Source: Fodinicola feengrottensis (lineage in GTDB: Bacteria > Actinomycetota > Actinomycetes > Mycobacteriales > HKI-0501). Taken from it: 40,660 bases of DNA. Of this stretch, positions 1-8,230 are shown piece by piece (position 1 is the first letter of the stretch; each line of letters opens with the position of its first letter). Both the position numbers and the translations under genes were made by a program. The stretch covers positions 1 to 40,660 of the forward strand of contig NZ_WOTO01000075.1 in the NCBI RefSeq assembly GCF_010993775.1, written 5' to 3'. Under the pieces are notes generated by a model. It did not search any database and was not told the origin of the DNA. It saw nothing but the letters and a program-made list of their open reading frames with translations.

Positions 1-110
1 GGTGGACGGTACGGGTCCGATGCCCGGGTTTAAGGGCGGGGATATGGGCGGTACGGGGACGGAGCCCCTGGTAAGTGCGGTGAAGCGAGGGTGCGGGTAT
101 CGTCTAACAG

Positions 111-170
111 CCATCGGAAAATCCCGCCCCGCCACCAAAGACCGGTGGACGGGGCGGGCTTTTCCGATGG
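111..170. terminator. Long hairpin, likely bidirectional terminator
   Basis: Two arms of about 26 bases, beginning CCATCGGAAAA and ending TTTTCCGATGG, flank a short loop near AAAGA. The arms differ by about two positions. The outer part is A/T-rich in runs of four and the inner stem is almost pure G/C, so on either strand the stem is followed by T residues. This is the form expected of a Rho-independent terminator working in both directions. Which gene it ends lies outside the window. Confidence 0.6.
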
Positions 171-240
171 TTTACTGCCGATCGGCCCTGTGTTTCTTCT
201 GGCGCCTTCGGCGCGGGCGCGTCCGACTACGGCTACGAGA

Positions 241-285
241 GTCCGCCTTTGTAGGCCCGCGAAGACCGCGGGCCTGCAAACGGAC
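241..285. repeat. Long imperfect hairpin
   Basis: GTCCG...GGCCCGCG at the left pairs with CGCGGGCC...CGGAC at the right around a 5-base loop, with two or three bulges or mismatches. It has no T-tract, so it looks less like a terminator and more like a structural or REP-type repeat. No second copy was found in the window. Confidence 0.45.
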
Positions 286-342
286 GCTCCGGCCGGAGGG
301 GCGCAACATCGGGCCTGGCGGCCGATGGCGCCGGACGGGGCT

Positions 343-742
343 GGGTCCCGTCTAAGTTGACCGACTTGGGTGTGAAGGTGACGGGTCCGCACGGGGTGGG
401 GACAGCGGGGTTGGGTTTCGTCGAAGGTGACCAACTTGGTGGAGATGGTGACGGTTTCGCGCGGGGTGGGCACGCGGGGTTGGGTTTCGTCGAAGTTGAC
501 CGACTTGATGGGAATGGTGACGGTTTCGCGCGGGGTGGGCACGCGGGGTTGGGTTTCGTCGAAGTTGACCGACTTGATGGGAATGGTGACGGTCTCGCGC
601 AGGGTGGGCACGCGGGGTTGGGTTTCGTCGAAGTTGACCAACTTGATGGAGATGGTGACGGTTCCGCGCGGGGTGGGCACGTGGGGTTGGGTTCCGTGCA
701 AAGTTGGCCGACTGTGGTGTGAAGGTGACGGTCCCGCGCGGG
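343..742. repeat. 69-bp tandem repeat array, about five units
   Basis: Units begin near 364, 434, 503, 572 and 641. The period is 69 bases, with 70 for the first and last units, and degenerate partial units lie on both sides. The three central units are nearly identical. On the minus strand 69 bases is 23 codons, and one frame reads through all units with motifs such as KSVNFDETQPR and VPTPRETVTI. Several unit differences are silent in that frame (GAA/GAG). However, no start with a ribosome site and no non-repetitive domain adjoin it, so I list it as a repeat and not as a gene. There are no unique spacers, so it is not a CRISPR array. Confidence 0.85.
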
Positions 743-840
743 TGGCGCGTCTGGGTGTGGAGGCGAGCGTCCTGGCGTTTTCGCGACCGAGCGGGCAGGG
801 GTTACGGGTGTGCCAAGCCGACTAGGGTCGGGTAACCCTG

Positions 841-902
841 CGCGAACTTGACGTTTTCGTTGTGACTCTCGGCGTGTTGACGACGAAAACGTCGGGTTCG
901 CG
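841..902. repeat. Dispersed palindrome family, copy 1
   Basis: CGCGAACTTGACGTTTTCGT on the left pairs with ACGAAAACGTCGGGTTCGCG on the right around about 20 bases. Copy 2 is at 3652-3718 and a half copy is at 31187-31222. This copy ends 23 bases before the start codon of the TPR gene, so it lies in that gene's leader or promoter region. Confidence 0.75.
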
Positions 903-925
903 GGCCGGCGGGACAGGAGCGGACG

Positions 926-3650
926 ATGAGTGACTTGGGTGAGCGGCTGGAGCGGGCGCACCTGATGCCGGCTGGGCCGGCGCAGGTGGCGGCGATCGAG
1001 GAGGCGGTCCGCGAAGCCGACGCCGAGGGGCTGACCAACCTGCAGTATCGCGGCAGGTTACAGGCCACCGTCGCCTACCACCACAGCGCCGAGTCGGCGA
1101 AGGCGTTCGACACGTTCTCCTGGTGCCTCGCCGCGTACGACCGCGGTGACGGCGACCCCGAATACGACATGAACCTGTGCTGGCAGTTCAAGTGGATGGT
1201 CAGCTCGCTGACCAAGTTCCCTGACGTGCCCTTGGATCGTACGTACGCGGTGCTGGACGACATGGAGCGTCTTTATCGGCTCGCCGGCCAGTCGATGAAC
1301 CCGGTGCACCAGCACCGAGAGTTGGTCGCCGAGCACATCGGCGATGTGGCCACCGCCGATGAGCAATATCAGCTGTGGTGCGCGGCGCGCGCGCGGCGAC
1401 GTGTCCGACTGCGTTGGCTGCGAGCCCACCTCCCAGTTGTCCTACCTGGCTTGGCGAGGCCGCGACGAGGAAGCCGTGGTCCTTGCGCTGCCGGTGCTCA
1501 GTGGCGAGTTGACCTGCTCGGAGCAGCCGCAGGACATTCTCACTGAGCTGCTGCTTCCTTTTCTTCGTACCGGAAGAGTGCAGGAGGCCGCGCAGGCGCA
1601 CCGGCGGGCATACCGGGCCATTCAAGGGAACCGGGCCAAGCTCGGCACGCTGGCCCAGCACCTGGAGTTCTGTGTGGCCAGTGGCAACGAGGATCGCGGG
1701 CTGGAGCTGCTGGAGCGGCATTTGCCGTGGCTGGACGAGCCGTCGACGCCGTCCGCCGAGATGCGGTTCTCGGCGGCCGGCGCGGCCGTCCTGCGCCAGG
1801 CCGTCGACGCCGGCTTTGCGGAGCTGGCTCTTGGGCGCGGCGACACCGAGATCACCGCTGGTGCCTTGTACGACGAACTGACTGAGCGCGCGCTCGCGCT
1901 GGCCGCCCAGTTCGACGCCCGAAACGGCACTGACGAGCAGGGCAACCAGATCCGGGCGCTGTTGGCCGCTGAGCAGTTGGTTGAGCGGGTGCCGCTGTCT
2001 GGTGCGGTACGCCAAGCGGCTCCTTCAGTCGTACCAGCGGCACCGCCGACACCCGACCTGCCGGCGTCCGCCCAGGAGCTGGCCGACCTGGCCGAGCGGG
2101 CTGGGGTGCTGTGGAACTTCGTCGAGGCGGAGGCGATCTGGGCGCGCTTTGACGAGGTGTGTCCAGAGCCGTCACCCGCCCTGCTTGGCCGGCGGTTGAA
2201 CGCGCGCGCTGGAATGGAATCCCGCCGAGAGCCGGAGGCGGCTGAGCGCACCTGGCTGGCCTCGATCGAGGCCTTCGCGGCGGCCGGCGACGAGGTCGGC
2301 CGGCAGCTCGCGGTGGGCCGGCTGGCGTTGCTGCGCTGTCACCTCGGCCAGGCCGAGGAGGGCTTCGCCGAGCTGACCGCGAGCGTCGCGAGGATCGACG
2401 AGCTGGGGGATCCGAAGCAGCGAACCCGCGCGCACCTGCGGCTGCTGACTGGCCTGCAGGCGATCCACCGCCCGGACGATTTTCCGGCTGAGCTGGCCGA
2501 AATCCAGCGGCTGGCCGAGGCGGCGACGACGACGTGCCGCTGGCGGCGCAGGCGGCGATGGACTCGGCAGAGGTGACCGGGGAGCGGGCGAGCGCCGAGC
2601 GGGCCGTCGAGCTTTTCCGGAGCCTCGGGCCGAGCAACGTGCTGTGTGAGGCGCTGATCCTGGCCGCCCGGCTGCGGGCCAGCGACGGTGACCTCGAAGG
2701 CGCGTACGCGCTGCTGCCCGACGCGTTGACCGCCACTGAGCAGGCGATTCGCGGCCGGGCCTGGCACCTGCGCGGCCAGCTCGCGATGGATCTGGAACGG
2801 GAGGCGGAGGCGTACGAGTCGCTCGGTCGGAGCGGTCGCCGCGCTCGCCACCGCCGACCAGCCGGTGCCGGCCGCTTTCGCCCGCGTCGACCTCGCGTCC
2901 GCGTGTCTGGTGACCAGCCGGCCGGACGAGCTGGCCGACGCGGCCGAGGACGCGCTGCCGGTACTGGCCGAGATCGGCGCGGACGGTGAGCTGGCCCGGG
3001 CGAAGTTCCTGCTGGCTCGCGCGTACCGGGACCTCGGACAGCCCGAGCAGGCGCTGGAACTGCTTGATCAGGTGGCCGATTTCTGTGCTACCGAACGGAA
3101 TCAGGGTGGTCTTGGGCAAATGCGCGAAGGCGCCGCAGAGATCCTTGACGAGCTCGACCGGGACGCCGAGGCGGCGCAGCGGTTCGCCGACGCGGCTGCT
3201 GCGTACGGCGCCGCCGACATGGTGTTGGAGCAGCTTGGCTGCCTGCGCCGAACCGCCCTGTCGTGGCTGTGGGCGGCCGAGGCCGAGCGGGCCGTCGGCG
3301 CGTTGAACGGCGCCGAGCAGCTGGCGTCGGTCATCCCGGACACCGAGCCGCCGGCGGTCTGGGCGCTGGCCATGCTCGGCTACGACGCGGCTCGGATCCT
3401 GGCCAACACCGGCTCGGCACCGGAGGCCCTCGTACGGGTGACCCCGGCGGCCGAGCGCTTCCGGCAGCTGGGCAAGACCATCGAGGCCGCCGTCGCCGAC
3501 GTACTCCGCCGCGGCCGGCTCCTGCTGGACATGGGCCGCCACCTCGAAGCCCAGCGCGTCCTCACCGCCGCCCTCAAAACCGTCCCCGCCGAAGCCGACG
3601 GCCCCCGCGGCGAGCTCACCGAACTCCTTTCCCGAGTCGTCGTCTCCTGA
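926..3650 (+). CDS. Tetratricopeptide-repeat protein (frameshifted)
   Basis: Large soluble alpha-helical protein of about 907 residues built from degenerate helix pairs rich in Ala, Leu and Glu, the appearance of TPR repeats; examples are the stretches around LAYRDLGQPEQALELLD and GRHLEAQRVLTAALK near the C-terminus. TPR proteins usually act as protein-binding scaffolds, and no catalytic domain is visible. The ATG at 926 has an AGGAG six bases upstream, which fixes the start. The reading frame changes three times: near 1389 in an alternating CG run, near 2530 and near 2825. The protein sequence continues sensibly in the new frame each time, so these are probably sequencing indels. There is no signal peptide. 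The substrate or partner is unknown. Confidence 0.75.
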
Positions 3651-3651
3651 C

Positions 3652-3718
3652 CTCGCGAACTCGGCGTTTTCGCTGGCGACACGCCGGGGTTGAGGACGAA
3701 AACGTCGAGTTCGCGAGG
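3652..3718. repeat. Dispersed palindrome family, copy 2
   Basis: CTCGCGAACTCGGCGTTTTC at the left mirrors GACGAAAACGTCGAGTTCGC at the right, around GCTGGCGACACGCCGGGGTT. It begins one base after the TPR gene's stop codon, so it may act as a terminator or transcript-stabilising hairpin between that gene and hisN. Confidence 0.8.
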
Positions 3719-3783
3719 GTCTGGTGGCGGAGATGACAGGTGGCGTACGCCCAGAAGTCAGAGATCTTTGGCAGTCTGGTGGC

Positions 3784-4569
3784 ATGGGTGATCTTGCGGA
3801 CGACCTGGAACTGGCGCTGCGACTGGCAGATGCGGCCGACGAGCTGACCCGGCGGCACTGGCGGGACCCGGCGCTGGACATCCAGCTGAAACCGGACAAC
3901 AGCTTCGTCACCAACGCCGACAAAGAGGTCGAGGCACGGCTGCGCGAGGAGATCGCCGCCGCCCGCCCGACCGACGCGGTGCTCGGCGAGGAGGAAGGCC
4001 TGATCGGTGACCCGGCCGCCAGCCGGCGCTGGATCATCGACCCGGTCGACGGCACCGCCAACTTCGCCCGCGGCCGGCACGGCTTCGCGACCCTGATCGC
4101 GCTCGCGGTCGACGACGTGCCGGTGGTCGGCGTGATTTCCATGCCCGCGTACCACGAGCGCTGGTGGGGGGCCGTCGGCGTCACCGCCGACTCGACCGGC
4201 GGACCGCTGCATGTGTCCACCATGGACACCCTGACCGAGGCTCAGGTCGCGTACAGCGGCCCCTCTGTCTGGCGTCGCCGTGGCTTCGGTGACGGCATCG
4301 AACGCATCCGCGCCGCCTCGTACGAAATGTTCACCGCGTCCGACGCCAGCGTCTCCGGTGACGTCGCCGCCGGCCGGTACGAGGCCGCGCTTTGCCCCGC
4401 CGGCAAAATCTGGGACTTCGCCGCTTCGTACGCCGTGATGGTCGCCGCCGGCGCGAAGGTCACCGACATCACCGGCGCCGCCCGAGTGGACACCGGCACC
4501 ATGGTCGCCGCCAATCCCACTCTGCATGCCGAGGTTCTCCGACTCCTTGGTACGGCTGACGGTTCCTAG
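3784..4569 (+). CDS. hisN: HisN-like histidinol-phosphatase (IMPase family)
   Basis: Metal-dependent phosphatase of the inositol monophosphatase fold, about 261 residues, the usual family length. Metal-site motifs are visible in order: GEEEG at residues 68-72, WIIDPVDGT at 83-91 and IWDFAA at 209-214. The RRWWGA-type loop (here HERWWGA, about 124-130) resembles actinobacterial HisN proteins that remove phosphate from L-histidinol phosphate, so histidine biosynthesis is the best guess; inositol or other sugar-phosphate activity remains possible. An in-frame ATG at 3733 lies further upstream, but the family normally starts just before the LADAAD helix, so I chose 3784 although no strong ribosome site precedes it. 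The gene is intact, and no other his genes are nearby. Confidence 0.8.
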   Translation: MGDLADDLELALRLADAADELTRRHWRDPALDIQLKPDNSFVTNADKEVEARLREEIAAARPTDAVLGEEEGLIGDPAASRRWIIDPVDGTANFARGRHGFATLIALAVDDVPVVGVISMPAYHERWWGAVGVTADSTGGPLHVSTMDTLTEAQVAYSGPSVWRRRGFGDGIERIRAASYEMFTASDASVSGDVAAGRYEAALCPAGKIWDFAASYAVMVAAGAKVTDITGAARVDTGTMVAANPTLHAEVLRLLGTADGS

Positions 4570-4615
4570 CCCAGCGACCGCTCCAGGTGCCGTCGTCCGG
4601 GCGTAAGGTGCATCC

Positions 4616-5382
4616 GTGGCCATCAGAGATCTTCTCTACAAAGTTTACGAGCGGCGGCTGGCCACCTCGCTCAGCGGTAAGACCATGCCGCGGCACATCG
4701 GACTCATCATCGACGGCAACCGCCGGTGGGCCCGCGATGTAGGCCTGACCACGCCCAGTGGGCATCGGGCCGGCGCGGCCAAGGTCGAGCAGGTGATTGG
4801 CTGGAGCCACGACGCCGGCGTCGAGGCGGTCACCGTGTGGCTGCTTTCCACCGAGAACCTGTCGCGCCCGGCGGAGGAGCTGCGGCCGCTGCTGCAGATC
4901 ATCGAGGGCCTCGCCACCGACCTCTCCGAAGACGGGCAGCCGTGGCGGCTCACCGTGCTGGGTGCTCTGGATCTGCTGCCCGACCAGACCGCGGCGATCC
5001 TCAAAGAGGCCGCGCGAGCCGTACGGACGAGCGCACCGGCATGCGGGTGAACATCGCGGTCGGGTACGGCGGCCGGCGGGAGATCGCGGACGCCGTCCGG
5101 TCGCTGCTGCTGGAGCACGCCAACCGGGGCAGCTCGATCGAGGAGCTGGCCGAGATCCTGTCCGCCGACCACATTGCCGAGCACCTCTACACCCGCGGCC
5201 AGCCGGACCTGGACCTGATCATTCGTACGTCCGGTGAGCAGCGCCTTTCCGGGTTCCTGCTGTGGCAGAGCGTCTACTCGGAGTTCTACTTCTGCGACGC
5301 GTACTGGCCGGCTTTTCGGCGCGCGCACTTCCTGCGCGCGATGCGGGACTACGCGAACCGGCACCGCCGCTACGGCGGCTGA
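4616..5382 (+). CDS. uppS: Cis-prenyl transferase (short-chain, Rv1086-like)
   Basis: Isoprenyl diphosphate synthase of the UppS family, which condenses isopentenyl diphosphate in cis onto an allylic diphosphate. The product is either the undecaprenyl/decaprenyl lipid carrier or a short Z,E-farnesyl diphosphate precursor. Visible motifs are the catalytic DGNRRWAR loop (about residues 33-40) and, near the C-terminus, DLIIRTSGEQRLSGFLLWQ with VYSEFYF. The N-terminus (LLYKVYERRL) resembles the short-chain Rv1086 type. The start is GTG 4616. The frame breaks near 5028, just before GMRVNIAVGYGGRREIADAV, and continues to a stop at 5382; total length is about 255 residues, normal for the family. The break is probably a sequencing indel because the gene class is essential or near-essential. 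Confidence 0.85.
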
Positions 5383-5747
5383 CCGGCTCGTACCGTAAGC
5401 GCCTTTTGTGCGGTTCGCTGAACCGCGGATGTCGGCCATGTGTCCAGTCGATGCCAGTGGTGTTTCGGCAGGTCGTCGACGCGTACCCGCACACCGCGGC
5501 ACGGCGTGTCAAGGGCTTGATCTCTGCTGCGCACGGCGTAACTTCGGTAGTGGCGGACCGGGTCTTCCGGACCGCCCGGGTGGCCCCTTGTAAGGAGCCT
5601 TCTTGGTCCGACCGCTGCACGCCCTGGACGCAGGTTCATCCAGTGGCTGCGATAAGCGAGGGGGCCGGCACCCGGCCCCCTCATGGGGTCAGGTCCCGGC
5701 CGAATCCTCACCGCGGGTCTGGGGTGCAGACCTGCTGGAGCGGCGCC
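5383..5747 (+). other. uppS-phoH intergenic region
   Basis: These 365 bases hold no supported gene. The only clear structure is a perfect 11-bp hairpin at 5658-5682, listed separately. Further small stems are possible around 5560-5595 (CCGGGTCTTCCGGACCGCCC). Its length suggests a long phoH leader or a small RNA, but I see no recognisable riboswitch and no tRNA. Confidence 0.4.
5658..5682 (+). terminator. Perfect GC hairpin upstream of phoH
   Basis: GAGGGGGCCGG pairs perfectly with CCGGCCCCCTC around CAC. It is followed by TCATGG rather than a T-tract. It lies 275 bases after the prenyltransferase stop and 65 bases before the phoH start, so it could end the upstream transcript or act as an attenuator in the phoH leader. 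Confidence 0.5.
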
Positions 5748-7065
5748 GTGACTACACAATCCGCGACATCCGCCCCGGAAATCCGGACGTTCGTCATCGA
5801 CACGTCGGTTTTCCTCTCTGATCCGGGCGCGCTGGCTCGCTTCGCCGAGCACGAGGTCGTCCTCCCGCTGGTGGTGATCAGCGAGCTGGAGGGCAAACGA
5901 CACCATCCCGAACTGGGCTGGTTCGCCCGCCAAACCCTGCGAACTCTCGACGAACTCCGCATCAAATACGGCCGATTGGACGCGCCGATCCCCGTCAACG
6001 ACGAGCGGGACCGTACGAATCGAGCTCAACCACTCCGATCCCAAGGTGCTCCCGCCGGGCTTTCGGGCGGACGCCAACGACCACCGGATCCTCGCCGTCG
6101 CGCTCAACCTCGCGGCCGAGGGCAAGGACGTCGTGCTGGTCAGCAAGGACATGCCGCTGCGGGTGAAAGCGGGTTCGGTCGGCGTCGCCGCCGACGAATA
6201 CCGGCACGAGATGACCTCCGGCGACGGCTGGTCCGGCATGGTCGAGCTGGACGTGACCGAAGAGCAGATGGCGACGCTGTACGGCGAGGTGTCGCTGGAC
6301 CTGCCGGCGGCCGCCGGGCTGCCCTGCCACACCGGTCTGGTGCTGCTGTCCGGCCGTGGCTCGGCGCTGGCCCGCGTACAACCGGACAAGACCGTCCGGC
6401 TCGTACGAGGTGACCGCGAGGCCTTCGGGTTGCACGGCCGGTCCGCCGAGCAGCGGGTCGCCTTGGACCTGCTGATGGATGACGACATCGGCATCGTGTC
6501 GCTCGGAGGCCGGGCTGGTACGGGCAAGTCCGCGCTCGCGTTGTGCGCCGGCCTGGACGCGGTGATGGAGCGCCGCAAGCACAAGAAGGTCGTCGTTTTC
6601 CGGCCGCTCTACGCGGTTGGCGGCCAGGAACTCGGCTACTTGCCGGGCACTGAGGCGGAGAAGATGTCGCCGTGGGGCCAGGCGGTCTACGACACGCTCG
6701 GCGGACTCGTCAACGACACCGTGCTGGAGGAGATCCACGCCCGCGGGATGCTCGAAGTGATGCCGCTGACGCATATCCGTGGCCGAAGTCTCCATGACGC
6801 GTTCGTCATCGTCGACGAAGCCCAGTCGCTGGAGCGAAACGTGCTGCTCACAGTGCTTTCGCGGCTCGGCCAGCGGTCCCGCGTCGTGCTCACCCACGAC
6901 GTCGCCCAGCGGGACAACCTCCGGGTTGGTCGGCACGACGGCGTCGCGGCGGTCATCGAGGCTCTCAAGGGCCACCCGCTGTTCGCCCACGTGACCCTCA
7001 CCAGGTCCGAGCGTTCGCCGGTAGCCGCCCTGGTCACAGAGATGTTGGAGGGTCTGAACATCTAG
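5748..7065 (+). CDS. phoH2: PIN-PhoH fusion, RNA-acting ATPase (PhoH2)
   Basis: About 439 residues. An N-terminal PIN-type nuclease domain starts with FVIDTSVFLSDP (first acidic residue of the site) and includes ISELEGKRH and the FRADANDHRILAVA segment. A C-terminal PhoH P-loop ATPase follows, with Walker A GGRAGTGKSALAL, Walker B AFVIVDEAQSLE and the sensor region RVVLTHDVAQRDN. Related PhoH2 proteins of mycobacteria act as RNA-unwinding ribonucleases. The start is GTG 5748, with GGAG about nine bases upstream. The frame breaks at the GGG near 6007; the sequence then continues as GTVRIELNHSDP, as expected of the family, so the break is a likely sequencing indel. A terminator follows at 7092-7127, so phoH is probably the last gene of its transcript. 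Confidence 0.9.
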
Positions 7066-7091
7066 TTCGCGGCCGCTTTCCAGAGGCCGGA

Positions 7092-7127
7092 TTTCAGGGG
7101 TCGACACGCCCGTGTCGACCCCTGAAA
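7092..7127 (+). terminator. Terminator after phoH
   Basis: A perfect 17-base stem, TTTCAGGGGTCGACACG and its complement, is closed over CC. It begins about 27 bases after the phoH stop. Flanking A/T runs make it usable on both strands. Confidence 0.8.
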
Positions 7128-7388
7128 CGCGTCCGTACCAAAGCGGGTTAAAATACCTCAGTACGGACGAACGGGTGATGAGTTCGACCGTGGGTGTGAC
7201 GTTTTGAGCCGGACGGACGATGGGTTAACGTACGACCGCCCAGGCGCTTGAAACGAGCTCGGCCATATTCTTCCCCGGGCCGAGTTGTCGACGCGGCGAC
7301 AGTGACCGCGCCGGTGACAGGGTGGTGGAGCCGTTCGCGGGCTGCCTTTATGGGCGGCTTGGTGCGCACGACGAAGGGAAGTTCGCAG

Positions 7389-8063
7389 GTGAACCGGATC
7401 GTTGTCCGGGGGTCGAGCGTGGTGGTCCGCAGTTTCGCGGTCGCCGTCCTGATGCTCGGCGTCGGAGCCGCTTATTTCGCCGGCTCGATGAAACAGCCCG
7501 AGCAGATCACCGCGGTCAGCCAGCAGACCCGGCCGGTCGATGACGACCGCGCGGACCAGGCCGGAGCGCTCGCCGACGCCAAGCGCGCCGGCACGACCGC
7601 GCAGGTTCAGGCCCAAGTCCAGGCGGCGGCAGCCGCGGACGCGAAGGCGGCGGCAGCCAGAGCGGCCGCCGCGAAAGCCTCCCGATCCCAGGCTCGTACA
7701 GACGACGGCACCGGTGCAGGTCTGAGTGTGCCCCCGCCGTCAGTGGACTGCATAAAGAACTACAGCGGTAACCGCCGGATCGCCTGCGGCATGCTTCCTC
7801 AATGGGGATTCTCCACGGGCGAGATGACCTGCCTTAGCCCTATGTGGGATAAGGAGAGCGGCTGGTCAACGCACGCGACCAACAGTGCGGGTACTGCCTG
7901 GGGTATCCCGCAAGCCGTTCCGAAAGACCGTCTTGCTGAGGCAGGTCCCGGCTGGAGGGACGACCCGGCCACCCAGATCAAGTGGGGCCTCGACTACATC
8001 AAGAAGCGATACAGCACCCCTTGTAAGGCTTGGGCGATCTGGCAGACCCGAGGTTGGTACTGA
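7389..8063 (+). CDS. Membrane-anchored lytic transglycosylase-like protein
   Basis: Predicted cell-wall lytic enzyme of about 224 residues. An N-terminal membrane segment (VVVRSFAVAVLMLGVGAAYF, about residues 10-30) is followed by an Ala/Lys/Gln-rich probable coiled coil (about 50-105), then a C-terminal transglycosylase domain. That domain has the CLSPMWDKESGWSTHATN segment with the candidate catalytic Glu, the GIPQAVP motif and the closing WGLDYIKKRY...GWY signature found in actinobacterial secreted transglycosylases. Two cysteines (CIKNY, RIACGM) may pair. The GTG at 7389 follows AAGGGAAG and places the membrane helix at the N-terminus; ATG 7350 and TTG 7248 are in-frame alternatives. The expected role is trimming peptidoglycan outside the membrane. 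The gene is intact. Confidence 0.8.
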   Translation: MNRIVVRGSSVVVRSFAVAVLMLGVGAAYFAGSMKQPEQITAVSQQTRPVDDDRADQAGALADAKRAGTTAQVQAQVQAAAAADAKAAAARAAAAKASRSQARTDDGTGAGLSVPPPSVDCIKNYSGNRRIACGMLPQWGFSTGEMTCLSPMWDKESGWSTHATNSAGTAWGIPQAVPKDRLAEAGPGWRDDPATQIKWGLDYIKKRYSTPCKAWAIWQTRGWY

Positions 8064-8076
8064 TCGTTCGTTGACG

Positions 8077-8108
8077 ACGCCGTCTCCGCTACGCGGGGGC
8101 GGCGTTTT
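8077..8108 (+). terminator. Terminator after the transglycosylase gene
   Basis: ACGCCGTCTCCGC pairs with GCGGGGGCGGCGT with one bulge, followed by TTTTCG. It starts about 14 bases after the stop codon. Confidence 0.7.
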
Positions 8109-8129
8109 CGCGTTTCTGTCCCGTTGGGT

Positions 8130-8157
8130 GAGTAGTAGTACTCAGCGGGGTTGAGTA
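8130..8157. repeat. Overlapping GAGTA/TACTC inverted repeats
   Basis: GAGTAGTAGTACTC is followed directly by TACTCAGCGGGGTTGAGTA, giving two alternative stems that share one TACTC. It lies about 75-100 bases upstream of the large membrane-protein gene and could be an operator or a remnant of a repeat. A similar TGAGTA...GTAGTAGTACT string occurs at the end of element A. Confidence 0.4.
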
Positions 8158-8230
8158 TCAGGGCAGATTCGGCTGGGTACGGATTTCGGGACGCTTCACT
8201 CCAACGAGGAATCTCTCTTGGAGCTGAGTG

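Larger units (their letters stand above)
1..925. other. Gene-free, structure-rich left edge
   Basis: No convincing gene is visible in this stretch. Several frames are open only because the sequence is GC-rich. It holds, in order, a terminator-like hairpin (111-170), a second long hairpin (241-285), a 69-bp tandem array (343-742) and a dispersed palindrome (841-902), each listed separately. The first 100 bases could contain the end of a neighbouring gene on either strand, but too little is present to name one. Confidence 0.6.

Noticed and set aside
343..742. CRISPR array
   Set aside because: Units follow each other without unique spacers, the period is 69 bases, and no cas genes are near.
926..3650. 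Real pseudogene status for the frameshifted genes
   Set aside because: Breaks occur in several core genes and the protein sequence resumes correctly each time, so sequencing indels are the simpler explanation.
2172..4229. 685-residue minus-strand open frame
   Set aside because: It lies opposite the TPR and hisN genes, has no family features, and its amino-acid make-up (Arg/Ser/Pro-rich) is typical of an antisense shadow.
7141..7388. c-di-AMP (ydaO-type) riboswitch before the transglycosylase gene
   Set aside because: Such switches often precede cell-wall hydrolase genes, but I could not find the conserved helices or loops here.
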